DNA from: Acinetobacter piscicola
GTDB taxonomy: Bacteria; Pseudomonadota; Gammaproteobacteria; Pseudomonadales; Moraxellaceae
DNA: 64,000 nt
Direction of reading: 5' to 3'
Assembly (NCBI RefSeq): GCF_002233755.1
Contig: NZ_NIFO01000005.1
Location: 1-64,000, forward strand
Positions 16,953 to 24,830 of this stretch are shown here, one piece after another. Under the pieces are notes generated by a model. That model had not been told where the DNA came from. It worked only from the letters and a program-made list of their open reading frames with translations, and searched no databases. Made by a program: the position numbers and the translations under genes. How positions within the stretch are numbered: position 1 is the stretch's first letter; each line of letters opens with the position of its first letter.

Positions 16953-18263
16953 TTATTTATCAACTCTGACAATCTCACTGACCAAGTGCCATTTAATTTT
17001 TTTAGCTTCTTTCAAGACGGCATTTTCATAAAAATCTAAAAATCGAGGTGCAATATCACCTTTAAGTAAAACCACATGTTGACGATAGTCAGAAGTTGAA
17101 TTTTCCTTATAAAAATTTATTGGATCATCTCTATGTTTAATACCAATACTAACAGGCTGCCCATCTAAATCGACTTGTTCGTCATAACGATAAATACCAT
17201 CAATTTCACAAGATCGCCCAGACTCAAGGTAAATATTCTGTTTACGTGGTTTTCTTTCTTCATAGTGTCCACAATCTGGAAAAATATCTGGCGCATCCAA
17301 ACGACGTATCCATTTACGACTGGCATCTACATCCAATACTTTATAGTGATTACCAACATCCCAACTAATTGACCAATATGCACCATTGCGTAAAGGGCGT
17401 AGTGCTTTATTTAAATTATAGTAACTTGCTAAAACAGGCAGATTGCTAGGTAATAATTGTGGGTAATCTTCCAGTTGAAATAAAAAACCATTCTCTTGCT
17501 GTTGCGGTTTTAAATCAAAAAATTCACAATATTTAGCAAAAGTTTTTACTTCACAAATCCGTTGTACCAAGGTGTTACTCAAATAAGTGAGCCAGTCAAT
17601 ACTTTTGATCCCATCTGCAATACGGCTTCTTTCCATAATATCAGCGCCTTGATAAATCCCCCAAAAGCGTTCACCTTGTGCCAAAGCATAATCACCAATA
17701 CCAATCGGTTTAAAAGGACGCACATTCTGAAATCCTGCTATAGCATGATACACACTCAATTTATCAATACACATTTGAATTAAAGACATTAAAATTCTTT
17801 TTTGTGCTACATCAAAAGCTAGTTGATTGGGTACATGGAATGTTAGAGTTGAACCATCTAGAATTCGACCTTCCCATTCTCGATTGGTAAATGTCATCAG
17901 TGCATATTCAGGTGCCTCATCACGCTCACCTGATGCGCAATACCATTCAATTTGGTCATCGGGATGTGTATGTTTAGCAACAGCTTCTTGGATACTGGGC
18001 ATCTTGGCAATATCATAATATCGACCTTTGCCTTTTTCACTCACATAAGCTCCCCAAGTGAAATGTTCTGCATAATGCTGATTGTATGCTTCTACACATT
18101 CGATAAGTGCCTGACGTTTTTCTGGGGTATGTCCTGCAAAATACAAAAAGTGCGCTTGAAACTCTGCTCCTGTAATAAATAGATCCGGTTGATCTTGACG
18201 ATGTTCAACCCATTGAAAGTCTTTAAAATAAGGATCTAAATCTTCATAACTTTTAATGATCAT
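16953..18263 (-). CDS. Putative T6SS immunity protein, DUF3396 (TsiV)-like
   Basis: This 436-residue soluble protein is encoded 15 bases below the VRR-NUC effector gene. The stretch around residues 200-310 (DGIKSIDWLTYLSNTLVQRI, then a YPQLLP segment and an NKALRPL segment before YWSISWD) follows the pattern of DUF3396 proteins, described as immunity proteins for VRR-NUC effectors. The last 130 residues extend beyond that pattern and contain SCEIDGIYRY, similar in style to other polymorphic-toxin immunity families. It should bind and block the neighbouring nuclease in the producer's cytoplasm. Family assignment is by pattern, and the immunity role follows mainly from gene order. Confidence 0.72.
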   Translation of the reverse strand: MIIKSYEDLDPYFKDFQWVEHRQDQPDLFITGAEFQAHFLYFAGHTPEKRQALIECVEAYNQHYAEHFTWGAYVSEKGKGRYYDIAKMPSIQEAVAKHTHPDDQIEWYCASGERDEAPEYALMTFTNREWEGRILDGSTLTFHVPNQLAFDVAQKRILMSLIQMCIDKLSVYHAIAGFQNVRPFKPIGIGDYALAQGERFWGIYQGADIMERSRIADGIKSIDWLTYLSNTLVQRICEVKTFAKYCEFFDLKPQQQENGFLFQLEDYPQLLPSNLPVLASYYNLNKALRPLRNGAYWSISWDVGNHYKVLDVDASRKWIRRLDAPDIFPDCGHYEERKPRKQNIYLESGRSCEIDGIYRYDEQVDLDGQPVSIGIKHRDDPINFYKENSTSDYRQHVVLLKGDIAPRFLDFYENAVLKEAKKIKWHLVSEIVRVDK

Positions 18264-18278
18264 CTTATTATTCTCGCC

Positions 18279-19292
18279 TTATGAATGTGCCAAAGTGGCA
18301 AAACCTGTAATCAATATCCCACCACCAACAGCTTCTGTAGCACTTATTGCTCCTGCGCTTGCAACTACTCCACCTGCGGCTCCTGCCAAAACCACCGTAC
18401 CACAAATAAAAGCTCCTCCAATCCCGACACTGGCGGTGATCGGAATCATCAAACTTTGATATTCTTTTAAGGGAACATATTTGCGATAAAACTGTACTTG
18501 TGGAGATGGTGGTGCAAGCAGTTTGCCTAGACCACCCAACATACTGGGAATACCTTTCTTAGCCGTTAAACCCGTATTGGCAGGGCGAAATATTGCATTT
18601 TTATAAGGTGTTGGATTTTTAATTGGAGGATAGACTGGAATTTTTATTCCTCCACTTGGTGGTTTTCGAGTTTCACAACTACAATCTTTATCCGATACTT
18701 CTTTGACTCGATCTGGTGCAATTTTGATATAAGCTGCATATTGACCTGGAAACCAATCATCTTTACCGAATTTAATTTCAACCAAACGTTCTATATTCTC
18801 ATCTTCAGGATAGAACCGACCCCAATCAATAGTACCTGACATGCGCATTTCAATAATTTCAGCAGCTTTGATTGTTAAAATGGTCAGGTCTGGAATACGA
18901 AAATCACCTTTTGAAAGATTTTCAATTTGTTTTTGGGCTGCACCGAGTGGAAATTCTGAAGGACGGTGCATTCGTTCTGGTTTACTACTCATAAGAGGTT
19001 TTGGTGCTTTACCTGTCATGTCATAACCAACTTCTGCTAAATACGCCCAAACGCCAAAATTTAAATCCGCTTCGCCACGAATGGCTTTAGTGACGGTCTG
19101 CTGATAAAGACTTTGTCCAATTTTCCCGATTTTAGGCGCTTTACTAGCAGCACAAATATGCGCACATAAGTAGCTTTTATTGGTTCCTGTTTCTAGTTTT
19201 ATCTTTGCGCCTTTGGTCATGGTTTTTGTTTCTGAGGGTTCTGTCTTATTCGGACTATTAGAACCTGAACCACCTGTATTACGACCTGCCAT
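18279..19292 (-). CDS. T6SS VRR-NUC nuclease effector (TseV-like)
   Basis: This 337-residue protein has the layout of type VI VRR-NUC effectors. There is an LCAHICAAS cysteine region (42-50), YQQTVTKAIRGEA, an EVGYDM segment (87-92), IMS-type MSSKPERMHRPSEFP (101-115), then the PD-(D/E)xK nuclease core. Asp135 is in RIPDLTIL, Glu172-x-Lys174 in VEIKFGKDDW, and Gln184 in GQYAAYIKIA. This domain cuts branched or structured DNA in known relatives. Residues about 278-335 form a Gly/Ala/Ile-rich hydrophobic tail, which is unusual after a nuclease domain. The gene sits between a PAAR gene and an immunity gene with 15-base gaps, so delivery on the PAAR spike is likely. Confidence 0.85.
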   Translation of the reverse strand: MAGRNTGGSGSNSPNKTEPSETKTMTKGAKIKLETGTNKSYLCAHICAASKAPKIGKIGQSLYQQTVTKAIRGEADLNFGVWAYLAEVGYDMTGKAPKPLMSSKPERMHRPSEFPLGAAQKQIENLSKGDFRIPDLTILTIKAAEIIEMRMSGTIDWGRFYPEDENIERLVEIKFGKDDWFPGQYAAYIKIAPDRVKEVSDKDCSCETRKPPSGGIKIPVYPPIKNPTPYKNAIFRPANTGLTAKKGIPSMLGGLGKLLAPPSPQVQFYRKYVPLKEYQSLMIPITASVGIGGAFICGTVVLAGAAGGVVASAGAISATEAVGGGILITGFATLAHS

Positions 19293-19307
19293 TTTTATTT
19301 TCCTAAT

Positions 19308-19835
19308 TTATAAGTCAGTTATATGGTATTGGTCAAATTCAGGTTCCTCTTCATCATCAAATATTTGCAGATTTACAGGGAGTTTTTCATGTGTCCAAAG
19401 ATGCTCAGTTTGACCTTGTTCATTGGTATAACCTTCAATCACCGAGCCATCTCCAGCGGATAATCGATATTTTTGATTGGCTATAGGCTGATTATCATTA
19501 TCCAACAACGTAAAAAACTCATGGTATTTTTGCGGTGTTGCAGTGAGCTGTTCTGGAATTGTGGTTTCACTGCTGCCATCTGACCATCCCATCAAGTTTT
19601 GACTTGAAATCACTTGATGACCGCAACTGAGCAAACAACCATGATATGCAATCTGACTTCCGTGATCGAGATGCCCAGCCCAACCTTGTTGAATCTTTTG
19701 AAGAGCATTACAGCACATGACCTTCATCCCCATACTTGCCACAGGGCGTCCCATAATAATTGTTCTAACATTACCCTCTACAACGACACCACCACCTGTG
19801 GTTCGATCACCCATACAAATATAATATTTCATCAT
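19308..19835 (-). CDS. PAAR-domain T6SS spike-tip protein with C-terminal beta domain
   Basis: In this 175-residue protein, residues 1-80 match the PAAR pattern (YICMGDRTTGGGVVVEG, TIIMGRPVASMGMKVMC, then GSQIAYHGCLLSCGHQVISSQ). The Cys and His residues that bind zinc at the cone tip are visible. Residues 105-165 form a transthyretin-like extension (YHEFFTLLDNDNQPIANQKY, GYTNEQGQTEHLW) seen in many PAAR proteins and thought to dock cargo. It is the first gene of a four-gene leftward operon and should load the VRR-NUC effector encoded 15 bases downstream. AAGGTGG precedes the start. No T6SS sheath or baseplate genes are in the window. Confidence 0.9.
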   Translation of the reverse strand: MMKYYICMGDRTTGGGVVVEGNVRTIIMGRPVASMGMKVMCCNALQKIQQGWAGHLDHGSQIAYHGCLLSCGHQVISSQNLMGWSDGSSETTIPEQLTATPQKYHEFFTLLDNDNQPIANQKYRLSAGDGSVIEGYTNEQGQTEHLWTHEKLPVNLQIFDDEEEPEFDQYHITDL

Positions 19836-20243
19836 TATGCCACCTTATTGTTTAGTTATTTTAATTTAAAAATAAAGCACAACTTTAGTTAACAATCACA
19901 ACGATGTCTACTTAAACGCTATGGTAAATTTAACTCAACACTTAGATTTTTCACGTTTTTTTGTTCAAACATTTAATTGATTAATAATAAAATTTGAACA
20001 AATTCACAAACAATAATGGGACTAAGTTTTCTTGATATTTGTTTTAAAATTTAAACATTTCTAATACATTTCAAAAATTTGGGTTAGCAAAAACCCAATC
20101 ATGTAGAAATTAAAGAGAGAAAAATACAATCCAGACACTAAACGACAAATCTAATTACCTTGCCATCCATAATTATTGCAAGATATTTCTATATTCTAAG
20201 CTCAAGTTCAATAAAACGAAGAAGCTTCGACAAGGAGTTTGAT
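19836..20243. other. Gene-free stretch upstream of the PAAR operon and glycine-zipper gene 2
   Basis: These 408 very AT-rich bases must contain the leftward promoter of the PAAR operon and the rightward promoter of the glycine-zipper gene. I see no reading frame with coding character. A ribosome site, AAGGAG, precedes the ATG at 20244. The CCAGACACTAAAC segment near 20130 has a counterpart upstream of the paralogue at 15535. Confidence 0.5.
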
Positions 20244-20792
20244 ATGAAATTACAAGCAATTCTTGGCGCAACTGTAATTGCAGCCACAATGATGACTACA
20301 GCACATGCCGATAATTCGAGTCGTGTCGCTTTAACCTCTGCCCTTGGTGGTGTTGTCGGTGCAGCGATTGGACAACAAATGGGTGGATCAACAGGTGCAA
20401 TGATCGGTTCAGCAATCGGTGGTGGCGCAGGTGCAGGTGCCGCAACCAATAAAAGAGACCGTAACGGTGCAATTATTGGTGGTGCGCTTGGCGGCGCAGG
20501 TGGTTATACCGTAGGTAAAAATGTAACAGGTACATCAACAGGTGGTTATGTAGGTGCAGGTCTTGGTGCTGCGGGTGGCGCAGCACTTGGTAAAAAAGTC
20601 AGCGCTGACAACCGATACGATGATCGCTATGACGACAGATATGATGATCGTTATGACCGTCGCTATGATGATCGCTACGATCGTCGTTATAATAGCAAAG
20701 GCTATCGTAATAACAGTTACCGTTATAATGACCGTAATTATCGCCATGACAATGGCAACCATTATGGTTGGTACAAAAACAAAAACCGTTAA
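20244..20792 (+). CDS. Glycine-zipper envelope protein (paralogue 2) with DDRY repeat tail
   Basis: This 182-residue precursor has a signal peptide ending THA-DN. Glycine-zipper segments (about 30-110) closely resemble the 15535 protein (for example MGGSTGAMIGSAIGG and GGYTVGKN). The C-terminal 65 residues differ. They are a tandem tetrapeptide tail made of DDRY and DRRY units, followed by an Asn/Arg/Tyr-rich region. The ATG at 20244 with AAGGAG upstream is preferred to a TTG at 20160. It probably sits in the outer membrane or periplasm. Together with its paralogue it brackets the T6SS cargo operon, both copies pointing the same way. Confidence 0.8.
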   Translation: MKLQAILGATVIAATMMTTAHADNSSRVALTSALGGVVGAAIGQQMGGSTGAMIGSAIGGGAGAGAATNKRDRNGAIIGGALGGAGGYTVGKNVTGTSTGGYVGAGLGAAGGAALGKKVSADNRYDDRYDDRYDDRYDRRYDDRYDRRYNSKGYRNNSYRYNDRNYRHDNGNHYGWYKNKNR

Positions 20793-20830
20793 TTCTGTTT
20801 ATCTTTAAGAAAACTAAGTAACAACGATCA

Positions 20831-20852
20831 AAGCACCTACGGGTGCTTTTTT
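20831..20852 (+). terminator. Terminator of glycine-zipper gene 2
   Basis: AAGCACC (20831-20837) and GGTGCTT (20842-20848) close a four-base loop and lead into six T residues. The hairpin is nearly identical to the one after the first paralogue. Confidence 0.88.
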
Positions 20853-20880
20853 ACATGATAAGTACACTAATTATTGCAAT

Positions 20881-20938
20881 ATATCGAAATTACTCGATAT
20901 ACATTCTGTTTTTTATATCGTATTATATCGATATAAAA
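20881..20938. promoter_or_regulatory. Two inverted repeats before the LLM oxidoreductase gene
   Basis: ATATCGA (20881-20887) and TCGATAT (20894-20900) form one repeat with a six-base spacer. TTTTATATCG (20911-20920) and CGATATAAAA (20929-20938) form a second with perfect ten-base arms. Both share the TATCGA core and lie within 85 bases of the start codon, so they look like a pair of operators for a dimeric regulator. No candidate regulator gene is adjacent. Confidence 0.55.
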
Positions 20939-20962
20939 TACACTCAGGTTTAGAGTCTCACT

Positions 20963-21976
20963 ATGCCCGCTTTAACAGATACTCAATTAAAAGATACGAA
21001 ATTTTCTATTCTTGAACTTGCACCAGTTCGCGAAGATCAAAATGCCGAATTCTCATTGAAGCATGCTTTAGCATTGGCTCAACATGCTGAGAAGCTTGGT
21101 TATGAACGTTTGTGGCTTGCAGAACATCATAATATGGATGGTATCGCAAGTTCAGCAACGGCTGTATTACTCGGTTATATACTGGCAAATACCCAAAAAA
21201 TTCGTTTAGGTTCTGGTGGCATCATGCTTCCGAATCATGCTCCTCTCGTTGTTGCGGAACAGTTTGGGACATTGGCAACACTTTACCCAAACCGTATTGA
21301 ACTGGGTTTAGGTCGTGCGCCTGGAACTGATCCTACAACCATGCGTGCCTTAAGACGTGGACATCAAGAAACTGAAGAACAATTTCCTCAAGATGTTTTA
21401 GAAATACTGAGCTATTTTGCAGATGCTCAACCTCACCAAAGAATTAAGGCAACACCTGGTCAAGGTACACACGTTCCAGTTTGGTTATTAGGTTCAAGCT
21501 TATTTAGCGCACAACTTGCTGCACGTTTAGGTCTTCCTTATTCATTTGCCTCTCATTTTGCGCCACGCATGTTAGGACAAGCCATTCAATTGTATCGTGA
21601 CAATTTCCAACCCTCTGAATATTTAGATAAACCTTATGTTTCGATGGGTGTTCCAACTGTAGTCGCTTCGACAGATACAGAAGCTGAATATTTAGCAACC
21701 AGTGTTTATCAACGAATTTTGGCTTTATTGACAGGCCAAAGTTTAAAACTTAAAGCACCGATCGAAAGTATGGAAGGTCGCTGGTCAGTTTCTGAGAAAA
21801 TGGCTGTACAAAACTTTCTTGCAATGGCGCAAATTGGCTCGCCTGAAACCGTGAAAAAAGGCTTGGAAAATCTGTTAGAGAAATATCAAGTCGATGAGTT
21901 TATTTTTACTTGTGATATTTACGATACAGATAAACGCTTAGAAAACTTTAGTTTATTGATGGATTTAAAAAAATAA
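20963..21976 (+). CDS. LLM-class flavin-dependent oxidoreductase (YhbW-like)
   Basis: This 337-residue bacterial-luciferase-like TIM-barrel protein uses reduced flavin (FMNH2 or F420-type), usually as a monooxygenase. Family marks are the N-terminal [11 protein letters not shown], the [19 protein letters not shown] segment with the conserved His-His pair, the [14 protein letters not shown] loop and [13 protein letters not shown]. The sequence belongs to the MsnO8/YhbW group, for which substrates are mostly unknown. It is monocistronic, with strong TATCGA inverted repeats upstream and a good terminator, so expression is probably tightly controlled. An NAD(P)H:flavin reductase would have to come from elsewhere. 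Confidence 0.88.
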   Translation: MPALTDTQLKDTKFSILELAPVREDQNAEFSLKHALALAQHAEKLGYERLWLAEHHNMDGIASSATAVLLGYILANTQKIRLGSGGIMLPNHAPLVVAEQFGTLATLYPNRIELGLGRAPGTDPTTMRALRRGHQETEEQFPQDVLEILSYFADAQPHQRIKATPGQGTHVPVWLLGSSLFSAQLAARLGLPYSFASHFAPRMLGQAIQLYRDNFQPSEYLDKPYVSMGVPTVVASTDTEAEYLATSVYQRILALLTGQSLKLKAPIESMEGRWSVSEKMAVQNFLAMAQIGSPETVKKGLENLLEKYQVDEFIFTCDIYDTDKRLENFSLLMDLKK

Positions 21977-22000
21977 TTTTTAAAATTACTTTTCCTCTTT

Positions 22001-22037
22001 ACCAAAATGAAATGCTAAGTTTCATTTTGGTTTTTTT
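22001..22037 (+). terminator. Terminator of the LLM oxidoreductase gene
   Basis: ACCAAAATGAAA (22001-22012) pairs with TTTCATTTTGGT (22020-22031) and runs into seven T residues. Confidence 0.88.
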
Positions 22038-22218
22038 AACTTGTATTCTAATAACACTCATACAATATTGATTTTAAATAACTTTATTTAAATAATAAAA
22101 ATTTATGTCTATTTATTTTCATGCTTTACAATTCAATAATCATGAAGTGCTTTGCCATCTATTTTGATGTAGGCATAATAGATTATATAAAAACCAGTAA
22201 AATCAATAAGGAATAACA

Positions 22219-22695
22219 ATGGATCAATACATCAACAAACCAACATCTGCTTTCATTGCTGTAAGTTGGGTCGCATTATTGGCTGGGGCAGCAGCTTATT
22301 GTATTGGCTTATTCAATGCACAATTGGCATTGAATGAAAAAGGTTATTATTTGATCTTGATTTTGTATGGCTTATTTTCGGCTGTATCTTTGCAAAAAAT
22401 CGTTCGTGATAAACTAGAAGGTCAACAAGTTACGGCGATTTATTATGGACTGTGTTGGGCATCTGTCGTCATCTGTTTAGTGCTCTTAGCCTTAGGTTTA
22501 TGGAATGCAACCATGGCTCTCAGTGAAAAAGGTTTCTATATCATGGCCTTTTTACTCAGCTTATTTGGTGCCGTCGCTGTTCAAAAAAATATTCGAGATT
22601 TAGAGTACTTGAAAAATCATAATAGTCACAGCCAGTTTGAAATTAATCCAAAAATCAATCCATTAGAAATTAAAGAAACTGAGGACCAGTTTTAA
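22219..22695 (+). CDS. yiaA: YiaA/YiaB-family inner membrane protein
   Basis: This 158-residue protein is built from two copies of the YiaAB domain, each with two transmembrane helices. The first copy holds AFIAVSWVALLAGAAAYCIGL and ALNEKGYYLILILYGLFSAVSLQKIVRD. The second holds YYGLCWASVVICLVLLALGLW and ALSEKGFYIMAFLLSLFGAVAVQKNIRD. The repeated L-x-E-KGYY/FY and VQKxIRD signatures are diagnostic. The C-terminal 30 residues are a charged cytoplasmic tail. The two-domain build matches YiaA rather than single-domain YiaB. The function is unknown. It is monocistronic. Confidence 0.85.
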   Translation: MDQYINKPTSAFIAVSWVALLAGAAAYCIGLFNAQLALNEKGYYLILILYGLFSAVSLQKIVRDKLEGQQVTAIYYGLCWASVVICLVLLALGLWNATMALSEKGFYIMAFLLSLFGAVAVQKNIRDLEYLKNHNSHSQFEINPKINPLEIKETEDQF

Positions 22696-23056
22696 ACTTA
22701 TTCAGTTAATCATTAATCAATAAAAAGCAAAGGCTTGTAATATTCTACAAGCCTTTGCTCATATATCAACAACTTATAATTTATTACTTTTAAAACACAA
22801 TTTTATTCAAATTAAAGTTTAACTTCACATATAATTAAATATCGTTAATGACGTACTACAAAATAAATCGAGTGATTCAATCTTTCAAATCCATTCATTG
22901 ACTGGGTCATGCATATATAGGTATTTGATCAAACGATACAATAATGAAAATGACTGACAAGATTTCAAAAAAATCTTTACCTAATAGTCCAAGTTTAGTT
23001 ATATGAATGTATATCAAAGCCAAGAGCTTTGAAAATAAAACAAAAAGGATATTGAT
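22696..23056. other. Gene-free stretch with one strong inverted repeat
   Basis: AGCAAAGGCTTGTA (22726-22739) and TACAAGCCTTTGCT (22746-22759) are 14-base perfect arms. On the plus strand no T-run follows. On the minus strand five T residues follow, so the hairpin is better suited to ending leftward transcripts or protecting the yiaA 3' end. The remaining bases show no coding signal; a minus-strand frame at 22907-23161 overlaps the next gene and looks accidental. Confidence 0.55.
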
Positions 23057-23611
23057 ATGCACACCAAGAAAAAAAGCCAAAGGGACGGTTTTTTTCAAAA
23101 TACACCAGAGTTTTTTAAACATTATACAGGGACGCTCATTTCTGCGAGCGAAATTAAACATGCAAATTTTACAGGCTTAAATGTAGCAATTATTGGTGCA
23201 AATCAGTCAACAGCAGCGCATTTAGACTTTATTACACAACATGCTGAATCTGTGAAAGTTTTTCAAATTAAACCGTCTTTCATTTTACCGCAAACTGAAA
23301 AAGGCATTCATCGATTAATTTCTCACCCACTCATTATTAAAAATCGTCGTTTATTTAATAACCGCGTAAAATCATTATTAGCGATTCGTTACTTAGATTC
23401 GCAAGTGCAAGAACAATGGTTAAAACGCCAGTTAATGCCAAATTCAGCTGATGAAAATAAAGTTTTCCTCAAATCAGATACGTATTACACAGCCTTACAA
23501 CGTCAAAATTGTAAATTAATGACTTGGCCGATTGTTAAAATCAACAATCATGCCGTACAGAGCATGGAAGGAATTGAACACCTAGCCGATGTCATTGTCA
23601 CCACTTACTAA
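23057..23611 (+). CDS. Short NAD(P)-binding protein resembling flavin-monooxygenase fragment
   Basis: This 184-residue protein has one Rossmann beta-alpha-beta at 40-60 (LNVAIIGANQSTAAHLDFI). The preceding FFKHYTGTLISASEIKHA resembles the stretch before the second nucleotide-binding motif of Baeyer-Villiger and flavin-containing monooxygenases. Following sequence (VKVFQIKPSFILPQ, and a C-terminal LADVIVTTY that resembles DVIVLATG-type ends) also fits the NADPH-binding middle part of such enzymes. The N-terminal FAD domain and the C-terminal part are missing, so it is either a small stand-alone relative or a truncated gene. Low GC and no operon partner. Activity is doubtful. Confidence 0.6.
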   Translation: MHTKKKSQRDGFFQNTPEFFKHYTGTLISASEIKHANFTGLNVAIIGANQSTAAHLDFITQHAESVKVFQIKPSFILPQTEKGIHRLISHPLIIKNRRLFNNRVKSLLAIRYLDSQVQEQWLKRQLMPNSADENKVFLKSDTYYTALQRQNCKLMTWPIVKINNHAVQSMEGIEHLADVIVTTY

Positions 23612-24259
23612 GTTTTGCGTTGTAAAAAGCATCTTTGAGAATGGTTTAATACCTTTCTCAAAGATTGAACAAACCATGAAATATTAACGCTGATCTTTTG
23701 AAATCATCGTTCATATTTAGCTATATACTCAACATTATTACGAATCGTCTTATATTTTTTTCATATTATTGATTGTCTAGTTCTTATTCTTTACTACACA
23801 CTACATTAAAATTTTAGCTTTCCTTTCATTACTCAAAAGTACAAATCATCGTCTTCTATACATGTAGCGAATTGACAGTCTACAATTTCTCTTTTCGTGA
23901 AGGATGTATTATTTGCATATTGGCAACCACTCGCTTTATACCGCAGATAGATTCTACGGAATCAGTGGCTTGGGTTGAGTATTAAGTTTTACATTAAACC
24001 TCTTAAAGTCTTTGAGAATAAAAGCATATAGACACTGCTTATAGAGTAAAAATTATACAAAATTAGTATAAAAATAATTAAGTTAGTTTAAAAAAGTGGC
24101 TAGAAATATGTGTTTTTTAAGTTAATACACATTTTGAAACAATTTATTTCACAAAAAATAATACCTGATTAGTCATTATTTTTATATTTAATTTATATCT
24201 AAAAAACCATAAAAAAAGCCAATATCGATATTGGCTTTTTAAATTAAATGCTAACTTGG
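23612..24259. other. Long AT-rich gene-free stretch
   Basis: Nearly 650 bases have no convincing reading frame. ATCTTTGAGAA (23631-23641) and TTCTCAAAGAT (23655-23665) form an 11-base hairpin that, on the minus strand, is followed by five T residues, so a leftward transcript may end there. A slightly more GC-rich patch around 23895-23975 looks like residual coding sequence or an RNA, but I could not match it to anything. The stretch may be a decayed gene. Confidence 0.45.
24209..24240. terminator. Bidirectional terminator next to the OsmC-family gene
   Basis: AAAAAAAGCCAATAT and ATATTGGCTTTTT form a nearly uninterrupted hairpin at 24211-24240 with T-runs in both directions. It ends the leftward OsmC-family transcript, 20 bases past its stop. 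Confidence 0.85.
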
Positions 24260-24679
24260 TTATAAGGCAATAATTTCAAAATCGTGGGTAATTTCAACAC
24301 CGCCATCAGAGAGCATTTTACTTGCAGAACAATACTTTTCAGCAGACAACTCAACAGCTTTAGCCACTTGTTTTTCTTTAACATCTCGCCCTGTTACCAC
24401 AAAATGTAAATGTATTTTTGTGAATACTGCAGGAATAGAATCTGCTCTTTCGGCCTTAAGCTGACATACTACGTCCGTCACGTCTTGGCGTGATTTCTTT
24501 AAAATAGTCACAATATCAAATGAAGCACACCCACCAAGTCCCATTAGTATTAACTCCATAGGACGTGGGCCACGGTTTTCACCACCATACTCAGCAGAGC
24601 CATCCATTACGATTTGGTGACCACTCTCCGATTTTGCTTCAAAAGCAACATTCTCTAACCAATGAACGCTAGTTTGCAT
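24260..24679 (-). CDS. OsmC/Ohr-family protein, YhfA-like
   Basis: This 139-residue protein has the OsmC fold. The two conserved cysteines lie in MGLGGCASFDIV (Cys51) and SAEKYCSASKML (about Cys117), and residues 35-50 hold RGPRPMELILMG. This family reduces organic or fatty-acid hydroperoxides with a thiol pair, although the YhfA branch has no firm substrate. It is divergent from the CRP homologue at 24831. The same neighbourhood of yhfA and crp occurs in Escherichia coli, which supports both assignments. Confidence 0.88.
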   Translation of the reverse strand: MQTSVHWLENVAFEAKSESGHQIVMDGSAEYGGENRGPRPMELILMGLGGCASFDIVTILKKSRQDVTDVVCQLKAERADSIPAVFTKIHLHFVVTGRDVKEKQVAKAVELSAEKYCSASKMLSDGGVEITHDFEIIAL

Positions 24680-24830
24680 TGCAACTACCTAAAAAAAGCT
24701 ATAAATTTACAGGGTACCTGTACACTAGCATAAAATGAGTTGATAAGGAATTTCATCTCTACTGCTTCTACGTGACGAGTTCAATTTAGATCAAAAGATC
24801 TAGTTATTATCCAATTCGGAATTTTTAAGC

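Noticed and set aside
20620..20700. CRISPR-like short repeats
   Set aside because: The units are 12 bases, contiguous without spacers, and encode a tetrapeptide repeat in frame. No cas genes are present and no CRISPR array was seen in the window.
20535..20808. Val/Ile- and Met/Thr-rich frames over the DDRY repeats
   Set aside because: They are shadows of the tandem repeat in the glycine-zipper gene.
22907..23161. A minus-strand hydrophobic 84-residue frame
   Set aside because: It overlaps the start of the Rossmann-fold gene at 23057 and lacks a ribosome site; hydrophobic frames arise easily in AT-rich sequence.
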